From Chitinophaga filiformis (GTDB taxonomy: Bacteria > Bacteroidota > Bacteroidia > Chitinophagales > Chitinophagaceae): a stretch of 64,000 bases of DNA. The stretch lies in assembly GCF_023100805.1 (NCBI RefSeq), contig NZ_CP095855.1, positions 6,737,001 to 6,801,000 of the forward strand, in the 5' to 3' direction. The notes beneath the pieces are model-generated. The model was given only the letters and a program-made list of their open reading frames with translations. It was not told where the DNA came from and ran no database searches. Made by a program: the position numbers and the translations under genes. How positions within the stretch are numbered: position 1 is the first letter of the stretch; every line of letters starts with the position of its first letter. Of the stretch, positions 8,428-17,761 are shown in pieces.

Positions 8428-9234
8428 CTAAAACAGGAAGCCCGCCCTCATTTCCCGGAACTGTCCTTCCGGCGTCTGTTCCAGTCGACTGTTATATAAA
8501 GCAATAGCGTCTTTACCGGCTATGTACCTCAGTTGGTCTTTATTATCCGTTGCGGCATCATAGATGATCTGAGCGACCTCTTCTGCCCTGGTGTAATTGG
8601 CGATCTTTTCCTCGCTATAGCCTTCACTTACTTTGGCCACCAACTGCTTGTAGGCATCGTGCATCCCGCCCTGGAGGGATCTTCCGGCAAAGTCGGTTTG
8701 CATGCCGCCGGGAGCGACCACTTTCACTTTGATCCCGAATTGCGCCAGCTCGAGCGCGAGGCTCTCTGAAAAGCCGTCGACACCGAACTTGGTCGCATTA
8801 TAAATAGAGCAGGTGGGATATCCTAACAAGCCAAACGAAGATGTAATATTGATGAATGTTCCACTTTTCCTTTCCCGGAAATAAGGTACAAAAGCACTTG
8901 TAACGCGGATCACGCCAAACAGATTTGTCTGCACCTGCAATTGTATCTGCTCGTCACTGAGCGCTTCGAGGGGACCTATTAATCCGTAACCCGCGTTGTT
9001 CAACACAACATCAACGGTGTGGTGTGACAAAACCGATTCGACTGTTTCCCTGATCTGTTTTGTGTCTGTTACGTCAAGGGGTAATAAGGTGATATCAGGC
9101 AGTTTGGAGAGTTCGTATTCCTTTGCCGTATTACGCATGGTGGCTATTACCTTCCAGCCGTTTGCGTGGAACAACAGGGCGGCTGCTTTGCCTAAGCCTG
9201 ATGATGCTCCTGTAATGAAAATTGTCTTTTGCAT
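8428..9234 (-). CDS. Short-chain dehydrogenase/reductase
   Basis: A 268-residue classical SDR. The cofactor motif TGASSGLGKAAAL is at residues 8-20, NNAGYGLIGP near 79-88, the catalytic Ser in NITSSFGLLG, and YNATKFG supplies the active-site Tyr and Lys. TMRN after the second strand suggests NADP(H). The downstream AraC gene is probably its regulator. Substrate unknown. Confidence 0.9.
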   Translation of the reverse strand: MQKTIFITGASSGLGKAAALLFHANGWKVIATMRNTAKEYELSKLPDITLLPLDVTDTKQIRETVESVLSHHTVDVVLNNAGYGLIGPLEALSDEQIQLQVQTNLFGVIRVTSAFVPYFRERKSGTFINITSSFGLLGYPTCSIYNATKFGVDGFSESLALELAQFGIKVKVVAPGGMQTDFAGRSLQGGMHDAYKQLVAKVSEGYSEEKIANYTRAEEVAQIIYDAATDNKDQLRYIAGKDAIALYNSRLEQTPEGQFREMRAGFLF

Positions 9235-9430
9235 ATGGACTTGCTTTGATTGTACAATGCAAAATTGGATAAGATGTGAGGGGAAAACTTAGCCGAAAAG
9301 GTAAAATATCAAGCCAAAATTGCAGCACTGACACTACTTATAATGTTCCGACCTTACAATGCAGATTTTGTTATGCTTTGGCCAATCCGGGAGCTGGCAC
9401 CGGATTACCCATCTTATATGTTAAAGAAAA

Positions 9431-9458
9431 AAGGGAATGCGCTAAAGCACACTCCCTT
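9431..9458 (-). terminator. Intrinsic terminator (minus strand)
   Basis: AAGGGAATGCGC (9431-9442) pairs with GCACACTCCCTT (9447-9458) with two mismatches around a 4-base loop. On the minus strand the stem is followed by TTTTTTC. It lies about 60 bases after the stop of the gene at 9522-10196 and probably ends its transcript. Confidence 0.65.
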
Positions 9459-9521
9459 AAAGAAAAATATGTAAATGAAGATTATAAAAATTGTTCCTGT
9501 CGGCGTATAAGCACGAATGAT

Positions 9522-10196
9522 TTACACTGGCAATCCCTTTTCCTGTCTTCTTGCCTGTTCTACCTCCTGATTGAACACGGGCCTTCCTGCCTGGGCTGCC
9601 TGACGAACAAGGTGTAAATCCACAAAGTCGCCACCTCTTTCGAGTACCGCGGGGTCAAAAAGTTCCGGTTGGTCGCCGTCGAGGAAGTCAGGTTTTGTTG
9701 GCCAGCCCTCGCCACACATGATCAGTGCATCGATTTGTTTCGAGGCTTTTGCCGGCGTATGCGGGTCGAGTAATACACCACGTGCGGTGAGCGTTCCCGT
9801 TACATCGAGGCTTGCTCCCCCATCGCCCCAGGTGCCTACCACAAAGCCGTCCAAAGTGGTATCGTCTTCAATTGCCAGTCGTGCGCTACCGGAGAAGAAA
9901 AGATGCTGCGCTTTCAATTTCCCTAAAATCACCAGTGTGCTCAGGCGTTCTTCAGGCGTTTTACAAATAAGGGTTCCTTTTATCTCCACATCTCCGTCTA
10001 TAATAACCGCCCAGGGATCCTCCTCCAGGATGAAATCACCATCCATCCGCAAGGGTCCTGCTATGTGTCTGATTGAAACCGGTTCATCATTCAGTGATGC
10101 AGTTTCTTCAAACCATTTCCACCAATACTGTTCACCGTATTGTGCTTTTAATGCGTCCATAGATGTTGCAGTACCAGGCGCCTGTTTGTCTTCCAT
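9522..10196 (-). CDS. Polymer-forming-like (beta-helix) hypothetical protein
   Basis: A 224-residue soluble protein. The middle (about residues 45-140) is a run of short strands with regularly spaced hydrophobics (LRMDGDFILEEDPWAVII, DGDVEIKGTLIC, LVILGKLKAQHLFFSG), the look of a right-handed beta-helix as in bactofilin-like proteins. The N-terminus (ALKAQYGEQYWWKWFEET) is an aromatic-rich helix and the C-terminus is charged. Function is unknown. A broken copy of its first 30 or so codons lies immediately upstream (10207-10323), so this locus has undergone partial duplication. A terminator follows near 9431. Confidence 0.7.
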   Translation of the reverse strand: MEDKQAPGTATSMDALKAQYGEQYWWKWFEETASLNDEPVSIRHIAGPLRMDGDFILEEDPWAVIIDGDVEIKGTLICKTPEERLSTLVILGKLKAQHLFFSGSARLAIEDDTTLDGFVVGTWGDGGASLDVTGTLTARGVLLDPHTPAKASKQIDALIMCGEGWPTKPDFLDGDQPELFDPAVLERGGDFVDLHLVRQAAQAGRPVFNQEVEQARRQEKGLPV

Positions 10197-10206
10197 TATT
10201 GAATAT

Positions 10207-10323
10207 TTAGTTGTGCTTTATCATGCTGATTACAGTCTCCTCAAACCATCCCTTCCAGTATTGTTCACCGTATTGCGCTTTTAATACGTCCATAGATGCA
10301 CCTGTACCAGGCGCCTGTTTGTC
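10207..10323 (-). pseudogene. Truncated copy of the 5' end of the neighbouring gene
   Basis: On the minus strand this stretch reads DKQAPGTGASMDVLKAQYGE and continues QYWKGWFEET before a stop. This closely matches residues 3-32 of the adjacent 224-residue protein (DKQAPGTATSMDALKAQYGE and on). There is no ATG ahead of the homologous part, and the match ends after about 30 codons, so it is a remnant of a tandem duplication. Confidence 0.75.
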
Positions 10324-10383
10324 AATACCCAGCGCTACAGCGCTTTAAATCTATGAAGAAAACTGCTCAATATGAAACCTGGT

Positions 10384-11868
10384 TTAAGCACCGGTCTTGG
10401 AAAACGCAGGCAACACAAACCAGAATGCGGCACCTTTTCCAGGTGAGCTGGTGACATGTATGGATGATTGGTGGAGCTCCAGGATCTTCTTCACAATCGC
10501 CAGCCCTATTCCCATTCCCTTTTTGGGCGCCTCATCTTTGTGCAATTGCTTGTACCGTTCAAAGATATATGCCTGGTCTTCGGGCGCGATACCAATGCCG
10601 GTATCTGCTACCTGTACCTGTATACCGGCAGCTGTCTGCTTTAACTGGATCGTAATTTTGCCACCAGGAGGGGAAAATTTGAATGCATTGTCAATCAGAT
10701 TCTGTAACACCCGCTCTGTAAGGGCAATGTCGGCAAAGACCGGCGGCAGGTTAGCGGCTGCGTCGAGGTGCAGGCCGATATTACTTTCCTTTGCTTTCAA
10801 CTGGTAAGCCATAAGTATGTCAGAGACAAGGTCATTCAACAGGAACTGCTCCTTCTCCGGCGCTACCTGGTTCGCTTCCAGTTTGGCATACTGGAACAAT
10901 TGTTCTACCAGGATGGACAATTTCTTTGTGCTTTCCAGTACCACAGATAAATACCTGCTTTTTTCCTGATCTGTCAGGTTATCATTTTTAATCATCAGGG
11001 TCTCTATATATCCCTGCGTGATAGACAAGGGCGTGCGCAGGTCATGGGATATATTGGCTATCAGTTCCTGCCTGAATTTATCTGTCGCGTTGATCTTATC
11101 AAAATTGTCCACAATCACATCGGCCATTTCATTAAAAGTGGATGTAAGCACCCCCAGGTTGCCCTTAGCGTGACCTTCTATACGGGCATCATAATCTCCT
11201 TCTTTGAACCGGCGAACTACCATTGCAATCTGGCAAATGCTGTCTGTAATAAGGAAAAAAGTAATGACCCCAACAACAAGCGCAATCAACAAAGCAGATA
11301 GAAAAATAAATTTACCCAGCCGGAAAGACAGGTCGCTATTCAGTGTGTTCAATATGTTGCGCTGTGTCTCACTGGCCAGAACGGCATACACATAACCTGT
11401 CAGTTTCCCGTTCTCATACACAGGGGCTGCAGAAAAGATGCTGGGTTCACCAGGTTGCTTGGGATTATCGCCTAAGGGCCGTTCTCCGTTCCTGACTGTC
11501 AGCCATTGTTTCACCGTGTTAATATTTACCTGGTGCCTGCGTACAGATTTGTCAGGTACAACATAGTCTGTAATCCTCCCGGCTGTATCCAGCAAATAAA
11601 CCTCTACACTGGGATTAGCCACCATCATTGAATGAATGATATCATGCGTTACAGTAGTATCTGGCCGGCCATTTTTCAGTGGATGAGTAAAATCAGCGAG
11701 GTGTGAAGCAATATTTCCATACAATTCCTGGTGTGCGGTTGTATAATAGGAACGGGATAAGTTGGATGCAATCCACATATACACAACTCCCAATGTAAAT
11801 AAGAGTATGGAAAACACTGCGGCTATTTTCCAAAACAACAAATTCCCCCTTATCGTTTTTACTGACAT
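10384..11868 (-). CDS. Sensor histidine kinase (HAMP-HisKA-HATPase)
   Basis: A 494-residue membrane histidine kinase. Two transmembrane segments (about residues 11-33 and 186-207) flank a periplasmic sensor of about 150 residues. A HAMP linker follows, then the HisKA domain with phospho-acceptor His275 (ANISHDLRTPLS) and an HATPase domain with N-box NLIDNAFKFSPPGG, G1 box ADTGIGIAPED and G2 box GMGIGLAIVKKI. Only 9 bases separate it from the upstream response regulator gene, so they form one two-component system. The divergently placed spondin-domain lipoprotein and the genes behind it are natural candidate targets, but this is inference. Confidence 0.92.
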   Translation of the reverse strand: MSVKTIRGNLLFWKIAAVFSILLFTLGVVYMWIASNLSRSYYTTAHQELYGNIASHLADFTHPLKNGRPDTTVTHDIIHSMMVANPSVEVYLLDTAGRITDYVVPDKSVRRHQVNINTVKQWLTVRNGERPLGDNPKQPGEPSIFSAAPVYENGKLTGYVYAVLASETQRNILNTLNSDLSFRLGKFIFLSALLIALVVGVITFFLITDSICQIAMVVRRFKEGDYDARIEGHAKGNLGVLTSTFNEMADVIVDNFDKINATDKFRQELIANISHDLRTPLSITQGYIETLMIKNDNLTDQEKSRYLSVVLESTKKLSILVEQLFQYAKLEANQVAPEKEQFLLNDLVSDILMAYQLKAKESNIGLHLDAAANLPPVFADIALTERVLQNLIDNAFKFSPPGGKITIQLKQTAAGIQVQVADTGIGIAPEDQAYIFERYKQLHKDEAPKKGMGIGLAIVKKILELHQSSIHVTSSPGKGAAFWFVLPAFSKTGA

Positions 11869-11877
11869 ATGATTGCT

Positions 11878-12582
11878 TTATAATTCTTCATTGAACCTGT
11901 ACCCCACGCCCCATGTGGTCAATATAAATTTAGGGTTGGACAGGTCTTCCTCAATCTTTCCCCTTAACCTGTTGATATGAGAGTTGACGGTATGCTCATA
12001 CCCTTCGAAATCGTAGCCCCAAACCAGGTTAAGCAGGCGCTTCCGGCTATAACTTTTCCCCGGGTTGGAGGCCAGCAGGGTAATCAGATCAAACTCCTTG
12101 GGGGACAGGTCTACCCTGTTCTCGTTCAGCATTACTTTTCTTTTATCCATATCTATCTCCAGCCCCGCAAACCGGAGCACAGAGGTAGCGGGGACAGCTT
12201 CGGGAGCCGGCACATAATCTTCCTTTCTGCGGAAGATCACCTTTACCCTGGCTATAAATTCCCGTATGCTGAAAGGTTTTGTCAGATAGTCGTCCGCCCC
12301 GGTTTCCAGTCCTATTATCTTATCGATCTCTTCCGACTTGGCAGACAGGATCAATATAGGGATACGGCGGTCTATCTGCCTGATCTTCCGGCAGACGTCC
12401 ATACCATTCATTCCGGGAAGCATAATATCCAGTATCATCAGATCAAAGGTCTGCGCGGTGGCCATAGCAAAACCTTCCTGCCCATTGGTGACAGCGGCTA
12501 CTTCACAACCCAGGTCATTCAGGTGGATGGTCAGCAGCTCTATTATATCGGGATCATCTTCCAATAACAGTACCCTATTCAT
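11878..12582 (-). CDS. OmpR/PhoB-family response regulator
   Basis: A 234-residue two-domain regulator. The receiver domain has acidic pair E8/D9/D10, phospho-acceptor Asp52 (LMILDIMLPGMNG) and the conserved Lys in DDYLTKPFS. The C-terminal winged helix carries DLSPKEFDLITLLASNPGK and ends TTWGVGYRF. It is the first gene of the regulator-kinase operon and divergent from the spondin lipoprotein gene, with a 139-base shared upstream region. Confidence 0.93.
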   Translation of the reverse strand: MNRVLLLEDDPDIIELLTIHLNDLGCEVAAVTNGQEGFAMATAQTFDLMILDIMLPGMNGMDVCRKIRQIDRRIPILILSAKSEEIDKIIGLETGADDYLTKPFSIREFIARVKVIFRRKEDYVPAPEAVPATSVLRFAGLEIDMDKRKVMLNENRVDLSPKEFDLITLLASNPGKSYSRKRLLNLVWGYDFEGYEHTVNSHINRLRGKIEEDLSNPKFILTTWGVGYRFNEEL

Positions 12583-12648
12583 AATTTCCTTGTTGGTCTG
12601 AAATTACCTCAAAATTCATTAAAAAAATCCGTCCTGTCAGCGCTGTGA

Positions 12649-12656
12649 TACTTTTG
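12649..12656 (+). promoter_or_regulatory. Candidate -7 promoter element
   Basis: TACTTTTG matches the Bacteroidota TAnnTTTG element and lies 66 bases before the ATG of the spondin-domain lipoprotein, leaving a 5' leader. The same region is upstream of the response regulator on the other strand. Confidence 0.45.
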
Positions 12657-12721
12657 TTATACTTCTGCAATCGCTTTGGGATACCCTCTCTGTTTCTTTG
12701 TCCTGTTAAAAAAACAAAAAT

Positions 12722-14020
12722 ATGAAACAACGTAACCTGAAAGCCTTAGCGATACTGTCAACAGGCATATTATTAGCCTCCTGTAAAAAAGACGACAACG
12801 ACAATGTATCGCAACCGAACACGATCACTATCGAAAACGTACTTGAAAGTAAGCCACTGGTAGAATCGGGGACGTTTAAAGGTACGGGCGCCGCTCCGCT
12901 TATTTTTCCCGGTGAATCAGTATCCTTTACATTCTCTGCTGCGAAAAACCAGCGGCTCACCTTTGCAACGATGTACGGTTGGAGTAATGACCTGTTTTTC
13001 GCCCCTGCAAACCCCGGCATTGAATTATACAACGCCGATGGCACACCCAAAACGGGGGATGTTTCCGCCCAGATCAAATTATGGGACAATGGCACCCGTG
13101 TTAACCAGGCGCCTGGCATGGCTGTTGTACACCCGGGAACAGCCGAGGCATCCGCTAAAAACGTCAAAGAGGTGGCAGGTACGGATGATTTTGGCCACAA
13201 CTACCTGGCAGCGTCACAGTTGATGAAGGTATCATTGGCCTATAATGGTAATTCGACGTTTACCATTACCATCATGAACAATTCGGGAGGTACAGCTAAT
13301 GAGACGCCTTTCAGCCCCGGTGTATGGGCCATATCTTACGTAGCCGGCGGGAACCTGCTCTTACCTGAGCCGATCTATTCATCGGATAAACCGACTGCCA
13401 ATGGCCTTACCAATCTTTCTGAAGCAGGCGATAACTCCATACTAGGTACGTATCTGAGCGGGCAGACAGGCATTTTCACGCCACTCTCACCGGTTCTGGT
13501 GGTTGTATACAACGGTGCTGAAAACCCATTCTATAAAACGGGTGAAATGGACCGTGGAGAAGGCCTTAAAGACCTGGCCCAGAAAGGCGACGCTTCCGTA
13601 CTGGCTGCAAGTCTGAAAAACAGGGCAGGCGTTAAAAGTGTATACGTATTGAAAGATCCGGCCAGTACCGTACTGCTGCCAAAGATCGGAGGTGCTGCCG
13701 GCGGTAAAGTTTCCCAGCTACTTAATGTGACAGCCGGAGACAGGATAGCGATTGCAACTATGTATGGTTTCTCTAATGACTGGTTCTTCGCTACGATGGG
13801 AAACGACGTAGACGCTACACAAAAAGGCGATATTTCCAGTGCCATCGGACTGTTTGATGATGGAACAGCCATTAACCAATTCCCGGGCGCTGGTATTACA
13901 CAGTTCAACCTGGCAGGTACGCCACTGAACGAAAGCAAAGCAATAGCAGCTGTGCCTAACCCTAACATGTTTACAACGTTACCATCTCTGAACAATATCA
14001 TTAAGGTAACGCTGCAATAA
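12722..14020 (+). CDS. Spondin-domain lipoprotein with two tandem repeats
   Basis: A 432-residue exported lipoprotein. The signal peptide ends in the lipobox LLASC (Cys21), so it is probably anchored in the outer membrane. Two Spondin_N-like units are visible: the first has LTFATMYGWSNDLFFAP, later DNGTRVNQAPG; the second has IAIATMYGFSNDWFFA, later DDGTAINQFPG. This repeated pattern shows internal duplication. Spondin_N domains are calcium- or adhesion-related folds in animals, and bacterial roles are largely unknown. It faces the two-component operon and leads the same-strand run of YHS, DoxX and DinB genes. Confidence 0.85.
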   Translation: MKQRNLKALAILSTGILLASCKKDDNDNVSQPNTITIENVLESKPLVESGTFKGTGAAPLIFPGESVSFTFSAAKNQRLTFATMYGWSNDLFFAPANPGIELYNADGTPKTGDVSAQIKLWDNGTRVNQAPGMAVVHPGTAEASAKNVKEVAGTDDFGHNYLAASQLMKVSLAYNGNSTFTITIMNNSGGTANETPFSPGVWAISYVAGGNLLLPEPIYSSDKPTANGLTNLSEAGDNSILGTYLSGQTGIFTPLSPVLVVVYNGAENPFYKTGEMDRGEGLKDLAQKGDASVLAASLKNRAGVKSVYVLKDPASTVLLPKIGGAAGGKVSQLLNVTAGDRIAIATMYGFSNDWFFATMGNDVDATQKGDISSAIGLFDDGTAINQFPGAGITQFNLAGTPLNESKAIAAVPNPNMFTTLPSLNNIIKVTLQ

Positions 14021-14076
14021 GCAGTGTTTGTGAGGAGCGTTGCTAAGGATTTACTCAATAAAACAAGCAATAGTAT

Positions 14077-14544
14077 ATGAAAAATGTGATCACCGCGCTG
14101 GGGATGCTGCTCTTCTTTGCCATTCATGCTTCAGCGCAAACGGTTGACGTCCGTAAGCAACAGTTTAATCTGGATCAGTCAAAACTGGCTATTGAAGGTT
14201 ATGACCCTGTCGCCTATTTCACCAGCGCCAAGGCCATAGAGGGTAAAAAAGAGATCAGCACCGTATATGAGGGTGTTACCTACCGCTTTGCCACCGCGCA
14301 AAACAGGGAGGCTTTTAAGGCGTCTCCCGGCAAATATGAACCTCAGTATGGCGGATGGTGCGCTTATGCCATGGGAGCAAAAGGCGAAAAGGTCGAAGTT
14401 GACCCGGAAACCTTCAAGATCGTTAATGGCAAGCTATACCTGTTCTACAATAAGTATTTCAATAATACCCTTAAAAGCTGGAATAAAGACGAAGCCCATC
14501 TGAAAGGCAATGCAGACAAGAACTGGGAAAAATTTATCCATTAA
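14077..14544 (+). CDS. Exported YHS-domain protein
   Basis: A 155-residue protein with signal peptide (LLFFAIHASAQ) and one YHS domain: GYDPVAYFTSAKAIEG, YRFATAQNREAFKASPGKY, then PQYGGWCAYAMG. The conserved Cys and Tyr positions suggest metal or small-ligand binding; YHS domains often occur in copper and heavy-metal proteins. A second, related YHS gene follows after 31 bases, which suggests local duplication. Confidence 0.87.
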   Translation: MKNVITALGMLLFFAIHASAQTVDVRKQQFNLDQSKLAIEGYDPVAYFTSAKAIEGKKEISTVYEGVTYRFATAQNREAFKASPGKYEPQYGGWCAYAMGAKGEKVEVDPETFKIVNGKLYLFYNKYFNNTLKSWNKDEAHLKGNADKNWEKFIH

Positions 14545-14575
14545 GGTCCTTATTATTCACACAAAAAAATAAGTA

Positions 14576-15019
14576 ATGAAAAACTTCTTATTAGTAGCCG
14601 TAATGATGGTTTTTACAGCATGGCAGGCAAACGCTCAACAACAGGAAGTGTTCTCTAAAGATGGTAAAGCCATCAATGGATATGACGCAGTTGCATTCTT
14701 CAAGGCAGCAAAGCCGGTGAAGGGCGCCGACAGTCTGTCTTATGTATACAAAGACGTTCGCTGGCTGTTCTCTTCGAGAGAAAATCTCGAAGCATTCAAA
14801 GGCAATCCCGAGCATTACGCTCCGCAGTACGGTGGTTACTGTGCGTATGGTACAGCAGCCGGTCATAAGGCCCCGACAGAAGTGGAAACATGGACAATAG
14901 TGAATGATAAGCTTTATTTCAACTATAACATGAAAGTAAAGGAATCGTGGGTGAAAGATCGGGCGGCATTGATCGAAAAGGCAGATCAGCAGTGGCCGAC
15001 AGTCAAACAGCAGAAATAG
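14576..15019 (+). CDS. Exported YHS-domain protein, paralogue
   Basis: A 147-residue protein with signal peptide (MMVFTAWQANAQ) and a YHS domain: GYDAVAFFKAAKPVKG, FSSRENLEAFKGNPEHY, PQYGGYCAYGTA. It has the same layout as the preceding gene. Both probably act in the periplasm; ligand unknown. Confidence 0.87.
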   Translation: MKNFLLVAVMMVFTAWQANAQQQEVFSKDGKAINGYDAVAFFKAAKPVKGADSLSYVYKDVRWLFSSRENLEAFKGNPEHYAPQYGGYCAYGTAAGHKAPTEVETWTIVNDKLYFNYNMKVKESWVKDRAALIEKADQQWPTVKQQK

Positions 15020-15069
15020 CGCGCCTTTCGAATTAACAAACATCTGTTAACAAACTACAACGGTAAATT

Positions 15070-15480
15070 ATGATTCCGAAATGGAAGAATATCGCCGGCT
15101 GGATATTCAGGATCCTTGCAGCCGTGATCATGCTACAGACCTTGTTCTTCAAGTTCACGGCTGCCCCTGAATCAGTATATATTTTTTCCAAGCTGGGCAT
15201 GGAGCCATGGGGGCGGATCGGCATAGGCATATTGGAACTCATTGCATCCATCCTGTTGCTGATACCCTACACCGTTGCCTACGGCGCAGTATTGGGACTG
15301 GGTTTGATGAGTGGCGCCTTGTTTTTCCACCTCACCCGGCTCGGTATAGTAGTGCAGGATGATTCCGGCCAGCTATTTATTTATGCTTTAATGGTATTTA
15401 TCAGTTGCCTGGTGGCAGCTATTATTTACAGCGCTCAAATACTTCGTTTATTTCCATTCACAAAAGACAAACTGTTATGA
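15070..15480 (+). CDS. DoxX-like four-helix membrane protein
   Basis: A 136-residue integral membrane protein with four hydrophobic segments (about residues 9-27, 53-72, 74-93 and 104-126). FRILAAVIMLQTLFFKFTAAPES and the later GILELIASILLLIP are typical of DoxX-like proteins, whose roles include quinone- or thiol-linked membrane redox. Its stop overlaps the start of the DinB gene by 4 bp (ATGA), so the two are translationally coupled. Confidence 0.8.
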   Translation: MIPKWKNIAGWIFRILAAVIMLQTLFFKFTAAPESVYIFSKLGMEPWGRIGIGILELIASILLLIPYTVAYGAVLGLGLMSGALFFHLTRLGIVVQDDSGQLFIYALMVFISCLVAAIIYSAQILRLFPFTKDKLL

Positions 15481-15983
15481 TCGGACAGATAACACAACCG
15501 GTGTCAGACTTAATTTATCAGCTGAGAGCATTACTGGAAGGCCTTACAGATGAACAATATGTCACAAAGGTTCCCCTGTTGTCGCATGCTTCTATCGGTC
15601 AACACACCAGGCATATTATTGAATTCTTCCTGGAGCTTGACAGGGGATATGATACCGGTTGTGTTAACTACGACGCCAGGGAGCGGGATTACAGTATAGA
15701 AACGCAACGTGCCTGTGCACTGGAAAGGTTGCAGCACATTGCCTCCTTTATCCTGAAACCGGACAAGCCTTTGATATTGATGAGTGATTACAGTCAGGGC
15801 GATAAGGCGCCCCTGCGGGTACTAACCAACTATCAGCGGGAACTGGTGTATAACCTGGAGCACACTGTTCATCATATGGCCCTTTTGAGGATCGGCGCAA
15901 CCATGATATCGACGGTTGATCTACCGGAGGGTTTCGGCGTAGCAGCATCCACCATCAAATACAGAAAAACATGTGCACAGTAA
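15477..15983 (+). CDS. DinB-family protein
   Basis: A 168-residue four-helix-bundle protein of the DinB/YfiT-like superfamily. The expected metal-binding His residues are in IGQHTRHIIEF and in NLEHTVHHMALL. I choose the ATG at 15477 (MIGQITQPV) because it overlaps the DoxX stop as ATGA; the longer frame from 15405 runs through the DoxX gene. Members are metal-dependent, some thiol transferases, most unassigned. Its 3' end overlaps the next gene by 13 bases. Confidence 0.85.
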   Translation: MIGQITQPVSDLIYQLRALLEGLTDEQYVTKVPLLSHASIGQHTRHIIEFFLELDRGYDTGCVNYDARERDYSIETQRACALERLQHIASFILKPDKPLILMSDYSQGDKAPLRVLTNYQRELVYNLEHTVHHMALLRIGATMISTVDLPEGFGVAASTIKYRKTCAQ

Positions 15984-17761
15984 CCTACATTCCGACGAGC
16001 AGGGGGATCTATCTCACTTCAAACAGGGATGAGCGCACGGACAGAAGCCAGGCCCTGCCGCCGGGGCAATATACCAGGAAAGGAACCGAGCTGATATACC
16101 CACAGGACCAGGATGCCGGTGGCAGCTGGATAGCGTTGAAAAGAAACGGTGATGCAGGTGTTTTATTGAATGGCGCTTTCAGCAAACACCAGCATTGTCC
16201 GCCATACCGGTTGAGCAGGGGATTGATCTTCCTGCAAATAATGGAAGAGCTCCTGCCATATCAGGGGTTCAATACAATTGACCTCAGCGACATCGCACCT
16301 TTTACGCTGGTGCTTTTCAGCGATGGTCAACTCCGGGAGTGCCGGTGGGATGGCACCTGCAAGCATACGCTTATTTTAGATGCTTCCAGGCCTCATATCT
16401 GGTCATCTGCCACATTGTACAACGGCGATGCTGCCAGGGAGAGAAAAAGCTGGTTCCTGCAATGGTTTTCATCCACTGATCCGGTAAATACCGCGAAGGT
16501 CATGGAATTCCATAAAAATGCGGGAAAAGGCGATCTGCACAATGGATTGATCATCAACAGGGATAATAAGATCCGCACCGTCAGCATTACTTCCATCTTC
16601 GCCGGTAACCGCAAATTACAAATGGACTATCTCGACTTACAGAACGGTACGCATAGTACAAATACAGTTATGCCTGCGTCACTGACAACAAAAGAAGGTT
16701 TTTTCAGGAATACATTATTGTACCTGAAGAAAATAAAGATAAGGATCACGAACTGGGAATACTGGCCTGCCTACATATTGTATGGACCACTTTATCCGTA
16801 TTGGCTCTGGCTAAGCTTCAAGGCGCGTTCGCTGTACTTCTTCAGCACGGCGAATCCCGGTATCGAATATTCGGGCTTTGTGCAGGAGAAGAAAAGTGAT
16901 ATTTATAAGTTGATACCACAACAATACTACCCCCGGACCCTCCTATTTCAAGCGGGTGAGCCGCTTACAACATTGATAAATGCATTGAAAAGCGCAGGGA
17001 TGCGCTTTCCGCTGATTGCCAAACCGGATGTCGGTCAGAAGGGCATGCAGGTCAAGTTGCTGCGATCCGAAGAGGAATTAAGCATTTACAGCAGCCGGAG
17101 TAAGGTCGACTTCCTGTTGCAGGAGTTTATAGATTACCGGCAGGAAGCGGGCATCTTTTACTACCGTATTCCGGGGCAGGAAAAGGGACATATTTCAGGA
17201 ATAGTAGGGAAAGAGTACCTGACAGTAACCGGCGATGGCAAGTCAAGCATTGAAGCGCTGCTGATACAGGAAGATCGTTTTCTATTACAGCTATCAGCAC
17301 TGAAAGACATGTATGGTAATTTTCTTGACACGGTGCTGCCTGAAGGATTACAACATATCCTGGTCCCTTATGGAAATCATAGCCGGGGGGCCAGGTTTAC
17401 AGACCTCCATGATAAGATGACAACTGCGCTGACCTCAACGATAGACAGGGTATGCAGGGAGATACCCGGATTTTATTATGGCCGGTTGGACATCAAGTTC
17501 AACAGCTGGGAGGAAATGTGTGAAGACGGAAAATTCTGTATTATAGAGCTTAACGGCACAGGCAGCGAACCGACGCATATCTACGATCCTGCCAATTCCC
17601 TGTTCTATGCGTGGAGAGAGATCTGTAAACACTGGCGGCTGCTCTACCGGATCAGCCGGTTAAATGCAGAACAAAAAAATGCGCCGAAGATGAGGACCAG
17701 CGATGCCCTAAAGATGATAAAGGGCCATTACAGGCATTTGAAGCAGCTAAGCAAAGTATGA
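15971..17761 (+). CDS. NRDE/TANGO2-domain protein fused to an ATP-grasp domain
   Basis: A 596-residue two-part protein. Residues 1 to about 235 are an NRDE (TANGO2) domain opening MCTVTYIPTSRGIYLTSNRDE, which has the family's N-terminal Cys and NRDER signature. From about residue 250 a second module begins (ITNWEYWPAYILYGPLYPYW) and runs into an ATP-grasp fold: FPLIAKPDVGQKGMQV (ATP-binding Lys), LLQEFIDY, and FCIIELNGTGSEP (Mg-binding Glu and Asn). In other Bacteroidota I recall the ATP-grasp part as a separate protein, so this may be a gene fusion. It overlaps the DinB gene by 13 bp and the LysE-like gene by 4 bp. Substrate unknown; ATP-grasp enzymes join a carboxylate to an amine. Confidence 0.82.
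   Translation: MCTVTYIPTSRGIYLTSNRDERTDRSQALPPGQYTRKGTELIYPQDQDAGGSWIALKRNGDAGVLLNGAFSKHQHCPPYRLSRGLIFLQIMEELLPYQGFNTIDLSDIAPFTLVLFSDGQLRECRWDGTCKHTLILDASRPHIWSSATLYNGDAARERKSWFLQWFSSTDPVNTAKVMEFHKNAGKGDLHNGLIINRDNKIRTVSITSIFAGNRKLQMDYLDLQNGTHSTNTVMPASLTTKEGFFRNTLLYLKKIKIRITNWEYWPAYILYGPLYPYWLWLSFKARSLYFFSTANPGIEYSGFVQEKKSDIYKLIPQQYYPRTLLFQAGEPLTTLINALKSAGMRFPLIAKPDVGQKGMQVKLLRSEEELSIYSSRSKVDFLLQEFIDYRQEAGIFYYRIPGQEKGHISGIVGKEYLTVTGDGKSSIEALLIQEDRFLLQLSALKDMYGNFLDTVLPEGLQHILVPYGNHSRGARFTDLHDKMTTALTSTIDRVCREIPGFYYGRLDIKFNSWEEMCEDGKFCIIELNGTGSEPTHIYDPANSLFYAWREICKHWRLLYRISRLNAEQKNAPKMRTSDALKMIKGHYRHLKQLSKV

Noticed and set aside
9276..9617. Plus-strand open frame in the gap between SDR and the beta-helix-like gene
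   Set aside because: It runs over the terminator hairpin and into the antisense of the beta-helix-like gene; no protein-like signal.
15405..15476. Upstream extension of the DinB frame
   Set aside because: It lies inside the DoxX gene; the ATGA overlap start at 15477 is the natural choice.
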